Shown in pieces: positions 7,388-16,321 of a stretch of DNA of 64,000 nt. The notes below the pieces were generated by a model. That model was given only the letters and a program-made list of their open reading frames with translations. It was not told where the DNA came from and made no database searches. The position numbers were made by a program, and so were the translations under genes. Position 1 is the stretch's first letter; the number at the start of each line of letters is the position of its first letter. The stretch comes from Bordetella parapertussis (GTDB taxonomy: Bacteria; Pseudomonadota; Gammaproteobacteria; Burkholderiales; Casimicrobiaceae). Location of the stretch: NCBI GenBank assembly GCA_943331295.2, contig CALQLA020000006.1, positions 62,001 through 126,000 on the forward strand. The letters run 5' to 3'.

Positions 7388-9061
7388 CTACGACGCGGCC
7401 TTCTTCTCGTCGCGCAACTCGCGCCGGAGGATCTTGCCGACGTTGGTCTTCGGCAGGTCGGCGCGGAACTCGACCTCGGACGGCACCTTGTAGCCCGTCA
7501 GGTGCTCGCGGCAGTGCTCCAGCACCTGCGCCGCGGTCAGCCGCTCGTCCTTCTTGACAACGAAGAGCTTCACCGCCTCGCCGGACTTCTTGTTCGGGAC
7601 CCCGACGGCGGCCGACTCCAGCACGGCCGGGTGCATCGCGACCACCGCCTCGATCTCGTTCGGGTACACGTTGAAGCCCGAGACCAGGATCATGTCCTTC
7701 TTGCGGTCGACGATCTTGACGAGGCCCTGGTGGTCCATCACGCCGATGTCGCCGGTGGCGAACCAGCCGTCACGGTCCAGCACCTTGGCCGTTTCCTCCG
7801 GGTGCTGCCAGTAGCCGGCCATCACCTGCGGGCCGCGGATGCAGATCTCGCCGCGGTGACCGAGCGCCACCTCCTTGCCGTCGTCGTCGCGCAGCATGAT
7901 CTCGGTCGACGGGATCGGCAGCCCGATCGACCCGTTGTACTTCGGCAGGTCGAGCGGGTTGATCGTCGCCGCCGGCGACGTCTCGGTGAGCCCGTAGGCC
8001 TCGATCAGCGGCGTGCGGGTGATGAGCTCCCACTTCTCGGCGACGGCCTCCTGGACCGCCATGCCGCCGCCCAGCGTCAGGCGCAGCGACGAGAAGTCGA
8101 GCTTGCCGAACTCGGCGTTGTTGACGAGCGCGTTGAACAGCGTGTTGACGCCGGTGAACGCCGTGAACTTGTACTTCGACATCTCCTTGACGAGCCCCGG
8201 GATGTCGCGCGGATTGGGGATCAGCACGTTCTCGGCGCCCAGCGTCATGAACGTGAGGCAGTTCGCCGTCAGCGAGAAGATGTGATAGAGCGGCAGCGGC
8301 GTGATGATCACCTCGCGGTGATCGGGGTCGAGGAACGGCTTCACCCACGCCCGAGCCTGCATCAGGTTGGCGACGATGTTCCGGTGCAGCAGCATCGCGC
8401 CCTTGGCGACGCCGGTGGTGCCGCCCGTGTACTGGAGGAACGCGATGTCGTCGTGCCCCAGCGGCACGCGTTCCAGCGTGTGCTTGCGGCCCTCTCCCAG
8501 CACCGCGGAGAACTTCACCGCGCCGGGGATCGACCACGCCGGGATCATCTTCTTCACGTGGCGCAGCACGAGGTCGACGGCGATGCCCTTGAAGCCCAGC
8601 ATCTCGCCGATGCTGGTGACGATGGTCTGCCGGACGGAGGACTTCGGCAGCACCTCCTGCACCGTGTGGGCGAAGTTCTCGACGACGACGATGACCTCGG
8701 CGCCCGAATCCTTCAGCTGGTGCAGGAGCTCACGCGGCGTGTAGAGCGGATTGACGTTGACCACCGTGCAGCCGGCGCGCAGCGCGCCGAACACGCAGAT
8801 CGGGTATTGCAGGATGTTGGGCATCATCAGCGCGACGCGCGTGCCCTTCCTGCAGTCGATGCTCTGCAGGTACGCGCCGAACGCCTCCGACAGCAGGTCG
8901 AGCTCGGCGAAGGTGATCGACTTGCCCATGCACGTGTACGCCGGTCGCGCGGAATAGGCGCCGACGCTCTCCTCGAACACGTCGCGCACCGAGGCGTACT
9001 GGTTGACGTCGATTTCGGCCGGGACGCCCTTCGGATAATGCTTGAGCCAGATCTTTTCCAC
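7388..9061 (-). CDS. fadD: Long-chain fatty acid-CoA ligase
   Basis: Activates fatty acids to acyl-CoA with ATP (via acyl-AMP), at the inner face of the membrane. The 557-residue protein aligns with E. coli FadD from the first residues (start VEKIWLKHYPKGVPAEI). It has RVALMMPNILQYPI, VVNVNPLYTPREL, the AMP-binding loop YTGGTTGVAKGAML, the YGLTETSP core, and the FACS signature region GWFATGDIG-MD-GLVKIVDRKKDMI. The catalytic Lys lies in the C-terminal PKTNVGKILRRELR. The start is a GTG at 9061, chosen because AGGAGGAGAGGC precedes it and FadD homology begins there. It follows fadJ on the same strand with a 135-base gap. Confidence 0.95.
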   Translation of the reverse strand: MEKIWLKHYPKGVPAEIDVNQYASVRDVFEESVGAYSARPAYTCMGKSITFAELDLLSEAFGAYLQSIDCRKGTRVALMMPNILQYPICVFGALRAGCTVVNVNPLYTPRELLHQLKDSGAEVIVVVENFAHTVQEVLPKSSVRQTIVTSIGEMLGFKGIAVDLVLRHVKKMIPAWSIPGAVKFSAVLGEGRKHTLERVPLGHDDIAFLQYTGGTTGVAKGAMLLHRNIVANLMQARAWVKPFLDPDHREVIITPLPLYHIFSLTANCLTFMTLGAENVLIPNPRDIPGLVKEMSKYKFTAFTGVNTLFNALVNNAEFGKLDFSSLRLTLGGGMAVQEAVAEKWELITRTPLIEAYGLTETSPAATINPLDLPKYNGSIGLPIPSTEIMLRDDDGKEVALGHRGEICIRGPQVMAGYWQHPEETAKVLDRDGWFATGDIGVMDHQGLVKIVDRKKDMILVSGFNVYPNEIEAVVAMHPAVLESAAVGVPNKKSGEAVKLFVVKKDERLTAAQVLEHCREHLTGYKVPSEVEFRADLPKTNVGKILRRELRDEKKAAS

Positions 9062-9196
9062 GCCTCTCCTCCTGCTCCGCACCGCGTTGCGCCGCTGCCG
9101 CAGTCGACGCCGCCGGCAGCGGCCCTGGTCTGGTCTGGCCGCCGTCGTCCCGCCCGGTCGAGCGGACGCCGTTCTTGCTGTCGATACGGCCGGATT

Positions 9197-11131
9197 CTAC
9201 GCCAGAGCGGGGCCGCCGTGCTGCCCCGCCGCGTAGTGCAGCGGACCCCCGGTGAACGGCGCGAACCCGGTGCCGAAGATCGCGCCGGCGTCGACCAGGT
9301 CGGCGTCGGCGACGATGCCCTGCGCCAGCGCCGCCCGGGCTTCGGCGACCAGCGGCGCGATCAGCCGGTCGGCAAGCCCCGCGGGAACGGTCCCGGCCGG
9401 TTTCTTCGCCGGCTTGCCGGCCGTCCAGTCGTAGAAACCGCGCCCGGACTTGCGTCCGAGGTGCCCCGCCGCGATCAGTTCGGCGACCTTTGCCGAAGGC
9501 GGCATGCCGGGCGCGAGCATGCGGCCCACCGCGACGCAGATGTCGAGGCCCACGGTATCCGCGAGCTCGATCGGGCCCATCGGCATGCCGAAGGCGAGTG
9601 CCGCCTCGTCGATCGCCTCCGGCGCAATACCCTCGTCGATGCAGCGCATCGCCGCGCCGAGATAGGGCGCCAGCACGCGGTTGACGAGGAAGCCCGGCGC
9701 GCTCTTCACGGGCAGCGGCAGCTTGTCGATCTGCCGGACGAACGCCGCGGCGCGCGGCACCAGCGCCGGCGCCGTCGCCTGCCCGAGCACGATCTCGACC
9801 AGCATCATCTTCGGCACCGGGTTGAAGAAGTGGAGCCCGATCAGCCGGCTGCCGTCCTGCATCGCCGTCGCGATGTCCTCGAGCGGGATGCTCGACGTGT
9901 TGGTGGCGATGATCGCATCGGGCCGCGCACGCGCCTCGACCGCGGCGAACAGCGCCCGCTTCGCCTCCAGGTTCTCGAAGATCGCCTCGATGATCACGTC
10001 GGCGCGGGCGACGCCGTCGCCGGCGACGTCGGGCAGCAGCCGGTCGATCGCGTCGCGGACGCGGCGGGGATCCTTGAGCCGCGACGCGAACAGCGCCGCC
10101 GCGCGGCCGATCGCCGGGGCGAGGCGGCCGGCGTCCTGGTCCTGCAGCGTGACCGTGAGGCCGCGCAGCGCGCACCATGCCGCGATGTCGCCGCCCATCG
10201 TGCCGGCGCCGACGACGTGCACGTGCCGCGCCTTGAATTCACCGTCCTTGCCGAGGCCCTTCAGGCGCTCCTGCAGGCCGAAGACCCGGATCAGGTTGGC
10301 CGCGGTCGGCGTCTTCAGCAGCGACGGGATCGACGCCGGATCGGACGCCGGCGCGTCGAGCGCGTTGCCGTCGTGCTTGACCCACAGCTCGAGGATCGCG
10401 TACGGCGCCGGATAGTGCTCGCGTCGCGCGCGCTCTCCCACCTGCTTCCTCGCCTGCGCCGCGATGAACGGGCGGACCAGGGGGTTCAGCGTCAGCGACA
10501 GCGGGAAGGGGAGCGCCCTCGGCGCGCGCTTCTCGGCGAGCAGCCCGCGCGCCGCGTTCTCCATCACGCGCGGCGGCACGCATTCGTCGGCGAGGCCGAG
10601 GCGCTTGGCGCGCCGCGCGTCGATCGTCTTGCCCGTGAGCAGCAGGTCGAACGCCGCCGGCGCGCCGACGAGCCGCGGCAGGCGGCGGATGCCGCCCCAG
10701 CCCGGGACGATGCCCAGCATCACCTCCGGCAGGCCGAGGCGCGTGCCGGGCTCGTCGACGACCACCCGGTAGCGGCAGGCGAGCGCCAGCTCGAGCCCGC
10801 CGCCCAGGCAGAAGCCGCGGATCAGCGCGAGCGTCGGATAGGGCACGGCGGCGAGGCGGGCGAAGCTGTCCCAGCCGCGCCGGACGATGGCGATCGCGCC
10901 CGCCTCGTCGGTCACGGTGCGGAACTCGTCGACGTCGGCGCCGGCGATGAAGCCGCCGGCCTTGCCCGAGGCGATGATGAGCCCCTTCGGCGGATCGGCG
11001 TCGAGTGTCGCCAGCGCCTCGTTCAGCTCGGCCAGCGCTTCGGCCGACAGCGTGTTCGCCATGGCGCCGGCCTTGTCGAACGTGAGTCGGGCGAGGCCGT
11101 CGGCGTCGCGGGTGAGCGTCCAGTGTCGCAT
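9197..11131 (-). CDS. fadJ: Bifunctional enoyl-CoA hydratase / 3-hydroxyacyl-CoA dehydrogenase (FadJ type)
   Basis: Carries out the hydration and NAD-dependent oxidation steps of beta-oxidation. Residues 1-190 form a crotonase domain with oxyanion-hole IAGADVDEF (about 61-69) and catalytic Glu residues in CLGGGLELALACRYR and LGLPEVMLGIVPGWGG. Residues 290-470 form the NAD-binding domain (HVVGAGTMGGDIA; catalytic His in GLHFFNPVPKM). The C-terminal dehydrogenase dimerisation repeats follow. At 644 residues it is shorter than E. coli FadB/FadJ (about 715-730), mainly in the hinge and tail, but the key motifs are intact. The thiolase partner lies immediately upstream and fadD downstream. FadB versus FadJ cannot be decided from context alone; length and partner favour FadJ. 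Confidence 0.9.
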   Translation of the reverse strand: MRHWTLTRDADGLARLTFDKAGAMANTLSAEALAELNEALATLDADPPKGLIIASGKAGGFIAGADVDEFRTVTDEAGAIAIVRRGWDSFARLAAVPYPTLALIRGFCLGGGLELALACRYRVVVDEPGTRLGLPEVMLGIVPGWGGIRRLPRLVGAPAAFDLLLTGKTIDARRAKRLGLADECVPPRVMENAARGLLAEKRAPRALPFPLSLTLNPLVRPFIAAQARKQVGERARREHYPAPYAILELWVKHDGNALDAPASDPASIPSLLKTPTAANLIRVFGLQERLKGLGKDGEFKARHVHVVGAGTMGGDIAAWCALRGLTVTLQDQDAGRLAPAIGRAAALFASRLKDPRRVRDAIDRLLPDVAGDGVARADVIIEAIFENLEAKRALFAAVEARARPDAIIATNTSSIPLEDIATAMQDGSRLIGLHFFNPVPKMMLVEIVLGQATAPALVPRAAAFVRQIDKLPLPVKSAPGFLVNRVLAPYLGAAMRCIDEGIAPEAIDEAALAFGMPMGPIELADTVGLDICVAVGRMLAPGMPPSAKVAELIAAGHLGRKSGRGFYDWTAGKPAKKPAGTVPAGLADRLIAPLVAEARAALAQGIVADADLVDAGAIFGTGFAPFTGGPLHYAAGQHGGPALA

Positions 11132-11181
11132 GGTGATTCCTTTGGTTCGCTGTGCTTGTGGGGCCGCACTCTCCAGGCGCC

Positions 11182-11196
11182 GTAGCCCGGGTTGGG
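11182..11196. repeat. Fragment of the REP-like repeat
   Basis: GTAGCCCGGGTTGGG matches the outer arm of the palindromic element seen at 1741, 2354, 21577 and 49882, but no facing arm follows. It lies between the thiolase stop and the FadJ-type gene. Probably a decayed copy. Confidence 0.5.
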
Positions 11197-11201
11197 GTCG
11201 G

Positions 11202-12488
11202 TCATATCCGTTCGACCAGCATCGCGCCGCCCTGGCCGCCGCCGATGCAGATCGTCGCGATGCCGCGTCGACCGCCGGTGCGCTCCAGCACGTTGAGCAC
11301 GTGCAGCACGATCCGCGCGCCAGACGCCCCGACCGGATGCCCGAGCGCGATTGCGCCGCCGTCGACGTTCAGCTTCGATTCGTCGAGCTTTCCCAGCGCG
11401 CCGGGGAGGCCGAGCTCGGTGCGGCAATAGCCGTCGTCGTTCCACGCCCGAAGGCACGCGATCACCTGCGCAGCGAACGCCTCGTTGATTTCCCAGGCGT
11501 CGAGGTCGTTCAAGCCGAGGCCCTGTCGCTGCAGGATCGGCGTCGCCGCGTGCACCGGGCCCAGCCCCATCTGCGACGGGTCGAGGCCCGCCCATTCGGA
11601 ATCGACGATGCGGCCTTTCGGCGTCAGCCCGTGCTGCTCGACCGCCCGCTCGGACGCGAGCACGAGCCACGCGGCGCCATCGGTGATCTGCGAGCTGTTG
11701 CCGGCGGTCACGTTGCCGTACTTGCGGTCGAAGAACGGCCGCAGCTTGGCGAGGTTCGCGGCGGTCGAGTCGGCGCGCATCCCGTCGTCGGCCGCGTAGA
11801 CCTTGCCCTTGCGGTCGAACAGCGGCGCGACCTCGCCATAGTGGCCCGCTGCCTGCGCCGCGATCACGCGCTCGTGGCTGCGCGCCGAAAAGGCATCCAT
11901 CTCGGCGCGCGTGATGCCGAAGCGATAGGCGAGGTTCTCCGCGGTCTGGCCCATCAGCAGCCCCACGATCGGGTCGGTGAGCCCCTTCATCAGGCCGATC
12001 ACCGGGGCGAGGAAGCCCGGCCGGAAGCGCGCCACCAGCGCGGCACGCTGTCCCAGCGACTTCGCCGCATACCAGTTCGACAGCCACAGCACCATGGCGT
12101 CGGAGAACAAGAGCGGCGCGCGCGACAGCGCGTCGACGCCACCGGCCAGCACGAGGTCGGAGCGCCCGGCCCGGATGTTGTTGATCCCGGAATCGAGCGC
12201 CTGCATTCCCGACGCGCAATTGCGCATCACCGTCCAGCCGGGAACCTTGAGGCCGCAGCCCATCCGCAGCGCCACGACGCGGCCGATGTTCACCTCGTCG
12301 GGCGACGGCGCGGCGCAGCCCAGGATCACTTCGTCGAGGTCGGTCGGCAGGAAGCGCTGCCGGACGAGCAGCGCCGACCCCGCGGCGGTTGCAAGGTCGG
12401 AGGCGGCGAATGGTCCCGGCCGGTTGCGCGACTTGAGGAACGGCGTTCGCGCGCCGTCGATGATGTAGATCGGTTCGGTCGTTGACAT
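11202..12488 (-). CDS. fadI: 3-ketoacyl-CoA thiolase, FadI type
   Basis: Cleaves 3-ketoacyl-CoA with CoA to acetyl-CoA and a shortened acyl-CoA, the last beta-oxidation step. The 428-residue protein has the nucleophilic Cys91 in RNCASGMQALD, the NEAFA motif, the catalytic His in GGAIALGHPVGASGAR and the second Cys in ATICIGGGQGGAM. Its length and the NNIRAGRSDLVLAGGVDALSRAP region match the FadI branch. The ATG at 12488 is chosen because family homology starts at STTEPIYIIDGART. It is co-directional with and 70 bases upstream of the fadJ-type gene, consistent with a two-subunit trifunctional complex. Confidence 0.92.
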   Translation of the reverse strand: MSTTEPIYIIDGARTPFLKSRNRPGPFAASDLATAAGSALLVRQRFLPTDLDEVILGCAAPSPDEVNIGRVVALRMGCGLKVPGWTVMRNCASGMQALDSGINNIRAGRSDLVLAGGVDALSRAPLLFSDAMVLWLSNWYAAKSLGQRAALVARFRPGFLAPVIGLMKGLTDPIVGLLMGQTAENLAYRFGITRAEMDAFSARSHERVIAAQAAGHYGEVAPLFDRKGKVYAADDGMRADSTAANLAKLRPFFDRKYGNVTAGNSSQITDGAAWLVLASERAVEQHGLTPKGRIVDSEWAGLDPSQMGLGPVHAATPILQRQGLGLNDLDAWEINEAFAAQVIACLRAWNDDGYCRTELGLPGALGKLDESKLNVDGGAIALGHPVGASGARIVLHVLNVLERTGGRRGIATICIGGGQGGAMLVERI

Positions 12489-12561
12489 GATCAGCCCGGT
12501 TGGCGCGGGGAGGCGCCGGCGCGAAAGGCACGGCGGATCCCCGCGATGGAACGGCGGCGCC

Positions 12562-15090
12562 TTAAGCCGCCGCCTTGTGCATCCGCGGACGCGGCGCGGC
12601 GGCGACGCCGGCTTCATTGGCGGGACCGGAGGACTGCAGCGCGGACGCGCCGAAGTCCTGCGGGAAATCGTCGACCCGGATCACGCGCGCGGTGAGGTCG
12701 CGCGCCGCGAGGAGCAGCGTGCCTTCGCCGGCATCGATGACGCCCGCCGCCTCGGCGCGCGCCACCAGCACTTCGAGCGCGCTGCCGGGAGGCAGCTTCG
12801 CGTCGAGGCGGCCGGCCCGCGCCGCGGTGCGGATGCGCGCCTCGATCGGCTCGGCGGCGATCGTCGCGGCCAGTGCCCGCTCGATCAGCGCGACGCCCTC
12901 GTCGTCCGGCCGGCCCATGTACATGCCGGCGGTCAGCCGGTCGCGCGTGGCCGACGGCTCGATCAGCAGGCGCGCGATGCGGTGGCCGAGGCTGTCGGAA
13001 GGCACGGCGTGCGGGCGGCCGAGCGGGAAGACGATGCGGCGCAGCAGGAACGCGAGCGGCCGGTTCGGGAAATTCCCGATCACGCCGTCGAACGCCTCCT
13101 GCGCCTTGTGCAGCGCGTCCTGCAGCGCCCAGTTCAGCAGCGGGAGGTCGGCGTGCTGCCGGCCCTCGGCCTCGAAGCGCTTCAGCGTCGCCGACGACAG
13201 GTACAGCAGCGACAGCACGTCGCCCAGCCGCGCGGACAGCTTTTCCTTGCGCTTCAGCGCGCCGCCCAGTACCGCCATCGCCAGGTCGGAGGCGAAGGCC
13301 AGCGCCGCGGACAGGCGCGTCAGCTGCTGGTAATAGCGCCGCGCCTCGGGCGCGGCCTCCGCCGGCACGTTCACGAAGCGCGAGCCGGTGAGTCCCATCA
13401 CCAGCGCGCGGGCCATGTTGGCCAGCGTGAAGCGCAGGTGGCCGAACAGCGCCTCGTCGAAGCGGACGAGCGCGGTCGCGTGATCGGGCTCCTGCGCCGC
13501 GTGCATCTCGCGCAGCACGTACGGGTGGCACCGGATCGCCCCCTGACCGTACACGATCAGGCTGCGGGTCAGGATGTTGGCTCCCTCGACGGTGATCGAC
13601 ACCGGCGCTCCCATGTAGGCGGCGCCGATGAAGTTGGCGGGCCCCATGCAGATGCCCTTGCCGCCGACGATGTCCATCCCGTCGGTGACGACCTGCCGGC
13701 CGCGCTCGGTGAGATGCAGCTTGGCGATTCCCGACAGCACCGCGGGCTTCTCGCCCAGGTCGACGGCGGCGGCCGTGAGCGCGCCGGTCGCGTCCATCAT
13801 GTAGAGGTTGCCGCCGATCCGCGTCAGCGCCTCCTCGATGCCCTCGAAGCGGCCGATCGGCGTCTTGAACTGCGCGCGCACGCGCGCATAGCCGCCCACT
13901 GCGCGGGCGACCAGCTTCGCCATGCCGATCGACGACGACGGCAGAGAGATGCCGCGGCCGGCGGCGAGGCACTCCATCAGCATGCGCCAGCCTCGGCCCA
14001 GCATCGGCTGGCCGCCGATCACCCAATCCATCGGCACGAACACGTCGTTGCCGGAGTTCGGGCCGTTCTGGAACACCGCGTTCATCGGCTTGTGGCGCCG
14101 GCCGATCACGACCCCCGGGTGCGACGTGGGAATCAGCGCGCAGGTGATGCCGAGGTCTTCCTTGTCGCCGACGAGATGGTCGGGGTCGTACGCGCGGAAG
14201 GCGAGGCCCAGCAGCGTGGCGATGGGGCCGAGCGTGATGTAGCGCTTGTCCCAGGTGAGCCGCAGGCCGAGCACCTTGCGGCCTTCGTGCTCGCCCCAGC
14301 AGATGATCCCGAAGTCGGGGATCGACGCCGCGTCGGAGCCGGCGGACGGGCTCGTCAGCGCGAAGCAGGGCAGCTCGATGCCCTTGGCGAGGCGCGGCAG
14401 GTAGTGGCGCTTCTGCGCGTCGGTGCCGTAATGCGCGAGGAGTTCGCCGGGTCCGAGCGAGTTCGGGACCATCACCGACACCGCCACGGCGGACGAATGC
14501 GTCGACAGCTTGATCATCACCCGTGAGTGGGCGTAGGCGGAGAAGCCCTTGCCGCCGTACTCCTTCGGGATGCCGAGGCCGAGGAAGCCCCGGTCCTTGA
14601 TGAACTGCCAGACCGCCGGCGGCAGGTCGCCGTGGACGTGCGTGGTCTCCCACTCGGTGACCATCCCGCACAGCTCCTCGACGTCGTGGTCGAGGAACTG
14701 CTGCTCTTCCGGCGTCAGCGCGGGCGTGGCCACCGCGAGGAGCTTCTTCCAGTCCGGCTTGCCGGAGAACAGCTCGCCGTCCCACCACACGGTGCCGGCC
14801 TCGATCGCTTCGCGCTCGGTCTGCGACATCGGCGGCAGCACCTTGCGGAACGCGTTGAGGATGCCCTCGGTGACCAGGCTGCGGCGCAGCGACGGGATGT
14901 TGAGCGGAATGGCGAGCAGCACGAAAGCGCCGGTCAGACCGAGCGCCAACCAGGGCGGCAGCAGGCCCCCGGTCCAGGCGACGGCCAGCGCGACCGCGAT
15001 GGCGGCGGTCCACATGCGGCCGGCGGCATTGACGTAGGCCAGGCCGACTGCGGCGGCGAGGACGGCGACGAACCAGAGGAGTGTGAGCAT
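12562..15090 (-). CDS. fadE: Acyl-CoA dehydrogenase, FadE type
   Basis: Catalyses the first, FAD-dependent step of beta-oxidation (acyl-CoA to trans-2-enoyl-CoA). The 842-residue protein is of the long FadE (YafH) type, not the 380-residue short type. Two or three N-terminal hydrophobic segments (residues 1-60) suggest membrane attachment. The acyl-CoA dehydrogenase core covers about 75-490, with GLGIPKEYGGKGFSAYAHS, ALTSPSAGSDA and the substrate/FAD region ISLPSSSIGMAKL. A FadE-specific C-terminal domain of about 300 residues follows. An ATG at 15090 (AGGTG six bases upstream) is preferred to a GTG three codons earlier. It sits between the TetR regulator and the thiolase, all on the minus strand. 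Confidence 0.93.
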   Translation of the reverse strand: MLTLLWFVAVLAAAVGLAYVNAAGRMWTAAIAVALAVAWTGGLLPPWLALGLTGAFVLLAIPLNIPSLRRSLVTEGILNAFRKVLPPMSQTEREAIEAGTVWWDGELFSGKPDWKKLLAVATPALTPEEQQFLDHDVEELCGMVTEWETTHVHGDLPPAVWQFIKDRGFLGLGIPKEYGGKGFSAYAHSRVMIKLSTHSSAVAVSVMVPNSLGPGELLAHYGTDAQKRHYLPRLAKGIELPCFALTSPSAGSDAASIPDFGIICWGEHEGRKVLGLRLTWDKRYITLGPIATLLGLAFRAYDPDHLVGDKEDLGITCALIPTSHPGVVIGRRHKPMNAVFQNGPNSGNDVFVPMDWVIGGQPMLGRGWRMLMECLAAGRGISLPSSSIGMAKLVARAVGGYARVRAQFKTPIGRFEGIEEALTRIGGNLYMMDATGALTAAAVDLGEKPAVLSGIAKLHLTERGRQVVTDGMDIVGGKGICMGPANFIGAAYMGAPVSITVEGANILTRSLIVYGQGAIRCHPYVLREMHAAQEPDHATALVRFDEALFGHLRFTLANMARALVMGLTGSRFVNVPAEAAPEARRYYQQLTRLSAALAFASDLAMAVLGGALKRKEKLSARLGDVLSLLYLSSATLKRFEAEGRQHADLPLLNWALQDALHKAQEAFDGVIGNFPNRPLAFLLRRIVFPLGRPHAVPSDSLGHRIARLLIEPSATRDRLTAGMYMGRPDDEGVALIERALAATIAAEPIEARIRTAARAGRLDAKLPPGSALEVLVARAEAAGVIDAGEGTLLLAARDLTARVIRVDDFPQDFGASALQSSGPANEAGVAAAPRPRMHKAAA

Positions 15091-15147
15091 CGGCGGCACC
15101 TGTAGGCAGGACGGAGGGAAAAGGGAGCTCGAGGAAGCCGGGACGCG

Positions 15148-15861
15148 CTAGGCCGGGGTCGCCGGCGCGGCGGGGCCGGTGCCGGGAAGGTCGGCAAGGG
15201 GCGCGGTCAGGCCGGCCAGCAGGAACGGTGCCAGGCGCTGCAGCAGCCGTTCGTCGTCGGCGTGGTCGTCGGGGTTCAGTGCCTCGATCAGCTTTAGCAC
15301 GTCGGTACCGGCGAGCGTGTAGGACAGGGCGCCCATGATGAAATGCAGCCGCCACGAGAGCTCGCGCTTGGGCAGGTCGGGCAGCGCGCGGCCGAACGCA
15401 GCCTTGAAGCGCGCGATCATCACCGCGTACTGGTCGGACAGGAACTGCCGGATGAACGGCGCCGGGTCGGCGTAGGCGCGGCCGAGAAGGCGCAGGAAAT
15501 TGGCCCCCCCGCGCTCGGGGTCGCGGGCGAGCTTCAGCGCGGGGATCAGCATCGCGGAGAGGATTCGCGCGCAGGGGACGGAGTCCGGCGCCGAGCCGGC
15601 CTCGAACGCGGTGAGAAGGTCGACGCGCTCCTGGTTCATCGGATCGAGCCGTCGCGTCAGCACGGACTGGAAGAGCTCTTCCTTGCTGCCGAAGTGGTAG
15701 TTGACGGCGGCGAGGTTGACGTCGGCTGCGGCCGTGATCGCGCGCAGCGATGTCGCCTCGAACCCGTGCTCCATGAACAGCGCCTCGGCGGCGTCGAGGA
15801 GCTTGTCCTTTGTCACCGCCGTACCGCGAGCGGCTCCCAACGAAATCACTTTTCCGGTCAT
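15148..15861 (-). CDS. TetR-family regulator, PsrA-like
   Basis: A 237-residue TetR repressor. The N-terminal helix-turn-helix (residues about 15-65) contains TSLRAITAAADVNLAAVNYHFGSKEELFQSVL, very close to PsrA of Pseudomonas, a repressor of fatty-acid degradation released by long-chain fatty acids. The C-terminal domain carries a TetR_C ligand pocket and ends in a Pro/Ala tail. It heads the minus-strand fad block just upstream of fadE. The upstream sequence at 15935-15948 has a CAAAC-N4-GTTTT palindrome, the kind of site bound by PsrA, so autoregulation plus control of fadE and the downstream genes is likely. The ATG at 15861 is preferred over an upstream TTG because the conserved domain starts just after it. 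Confidence 0.85.
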   Translation of the reverse strand: MTGKVISLGAARGTAVTKDKLLDAAEALFMEHGFEATSLRAITAAADVNLAAVNYHFGSKEELFQSVLTRRLDPMNQERVDLLTAFEAGSAPDSVPCARILSAMLIPALKLARDPERGGANFLRLLGRAYADPAPFIRQFLSDQYAVMIARFKAAFGRALPDLPKRELSWRLHFIMGALSYTLAGTDVLKLIEALNPDDHADDERLLQRLAPFLLAGLTAPLADLPGTGPAAPATPA

Positions 15862-15934
15862 CGTCGCATGGCCTTTGGTGGATGGCGGCAGACCGCCGTA
15901 CCGGACGCGCAAGCTGTCGCGCCGGCAATAAAAT

Positions 15935-15963
15935 CAAACGTTCGTTTTAATGTTACGTTCGTA
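15935..15963. promoter_or_regulatory. Candidate PsrA-type operator pair upstream of the TetR gene
   Basis: CAAAC-GTTC-GTTTT at 15935-15948 matches the PsrA half-site arrangement (CAAAC, 2-4 bases, GTTTG). A second, related palindrome, TACG-TT-CGTA, lies at 15954-15963, its centre 17 bases away. Together they would allow two repressor dimers. They are 74 to 102 bases upstream of the TetR start codon on the minus strand. Confidence 0.6.
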
Positions 15964-16321
15964 TGATCGTAGCTGTCAACGCTGTCGCGCTTCGGTATCC
16001 ATCGGCCGCTTTGCAGAAGCAGGCATCGTAAGATGCCGCTTGAGTGCGAGTGCTTACTGGGGCCACTGTGCCTGACCGCTGGACGCCCTTCCCGTCAGCC
16101 CCGGGCGCGACGCCAATACCCGTAATCCTACCGGGGGCATCAGCCGACGGCGACCGCTGGCATCGGGCCGGAACCTGGCTGGTATTGCGCCTGTTGTGGG
16201 CAAGGTTGCGGTAGGTCGACGACACGTCGCGTGCCATCGCCTGGACGTCGTCGGCCGAAGGCTTGAACAAGACCGGCGCATGCGCGCCCGAAATGAAGAA
16301 AACTGTCCGGAGTTCAATGAT
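15964..16321. other. Intergenic region without a supported gene
   Basis: 358 bases between the TetR operator region and the DUF11-protein start. No open frame has gene-like composition or a ribosome-binding site, and I see no tRNA, terminator or repeat. The promoter of the plus-strand DUF11 gene must lie here, but no clear -35/-10 pair stands out. GGAG at about 16305 is the ribosome-binding site for the ATG at 16322. Confidence 0.5.

Noticed and set aside
4538..11185. A 2215-codon open frame on the plus strand, opposite the fad genes
   Set aside because: It is Arg/Ala/Asp/Val-rich with no domains and mirrors the well-supported minus-strand genes; at about 70% GC, antisense frames stay open by codon bias.
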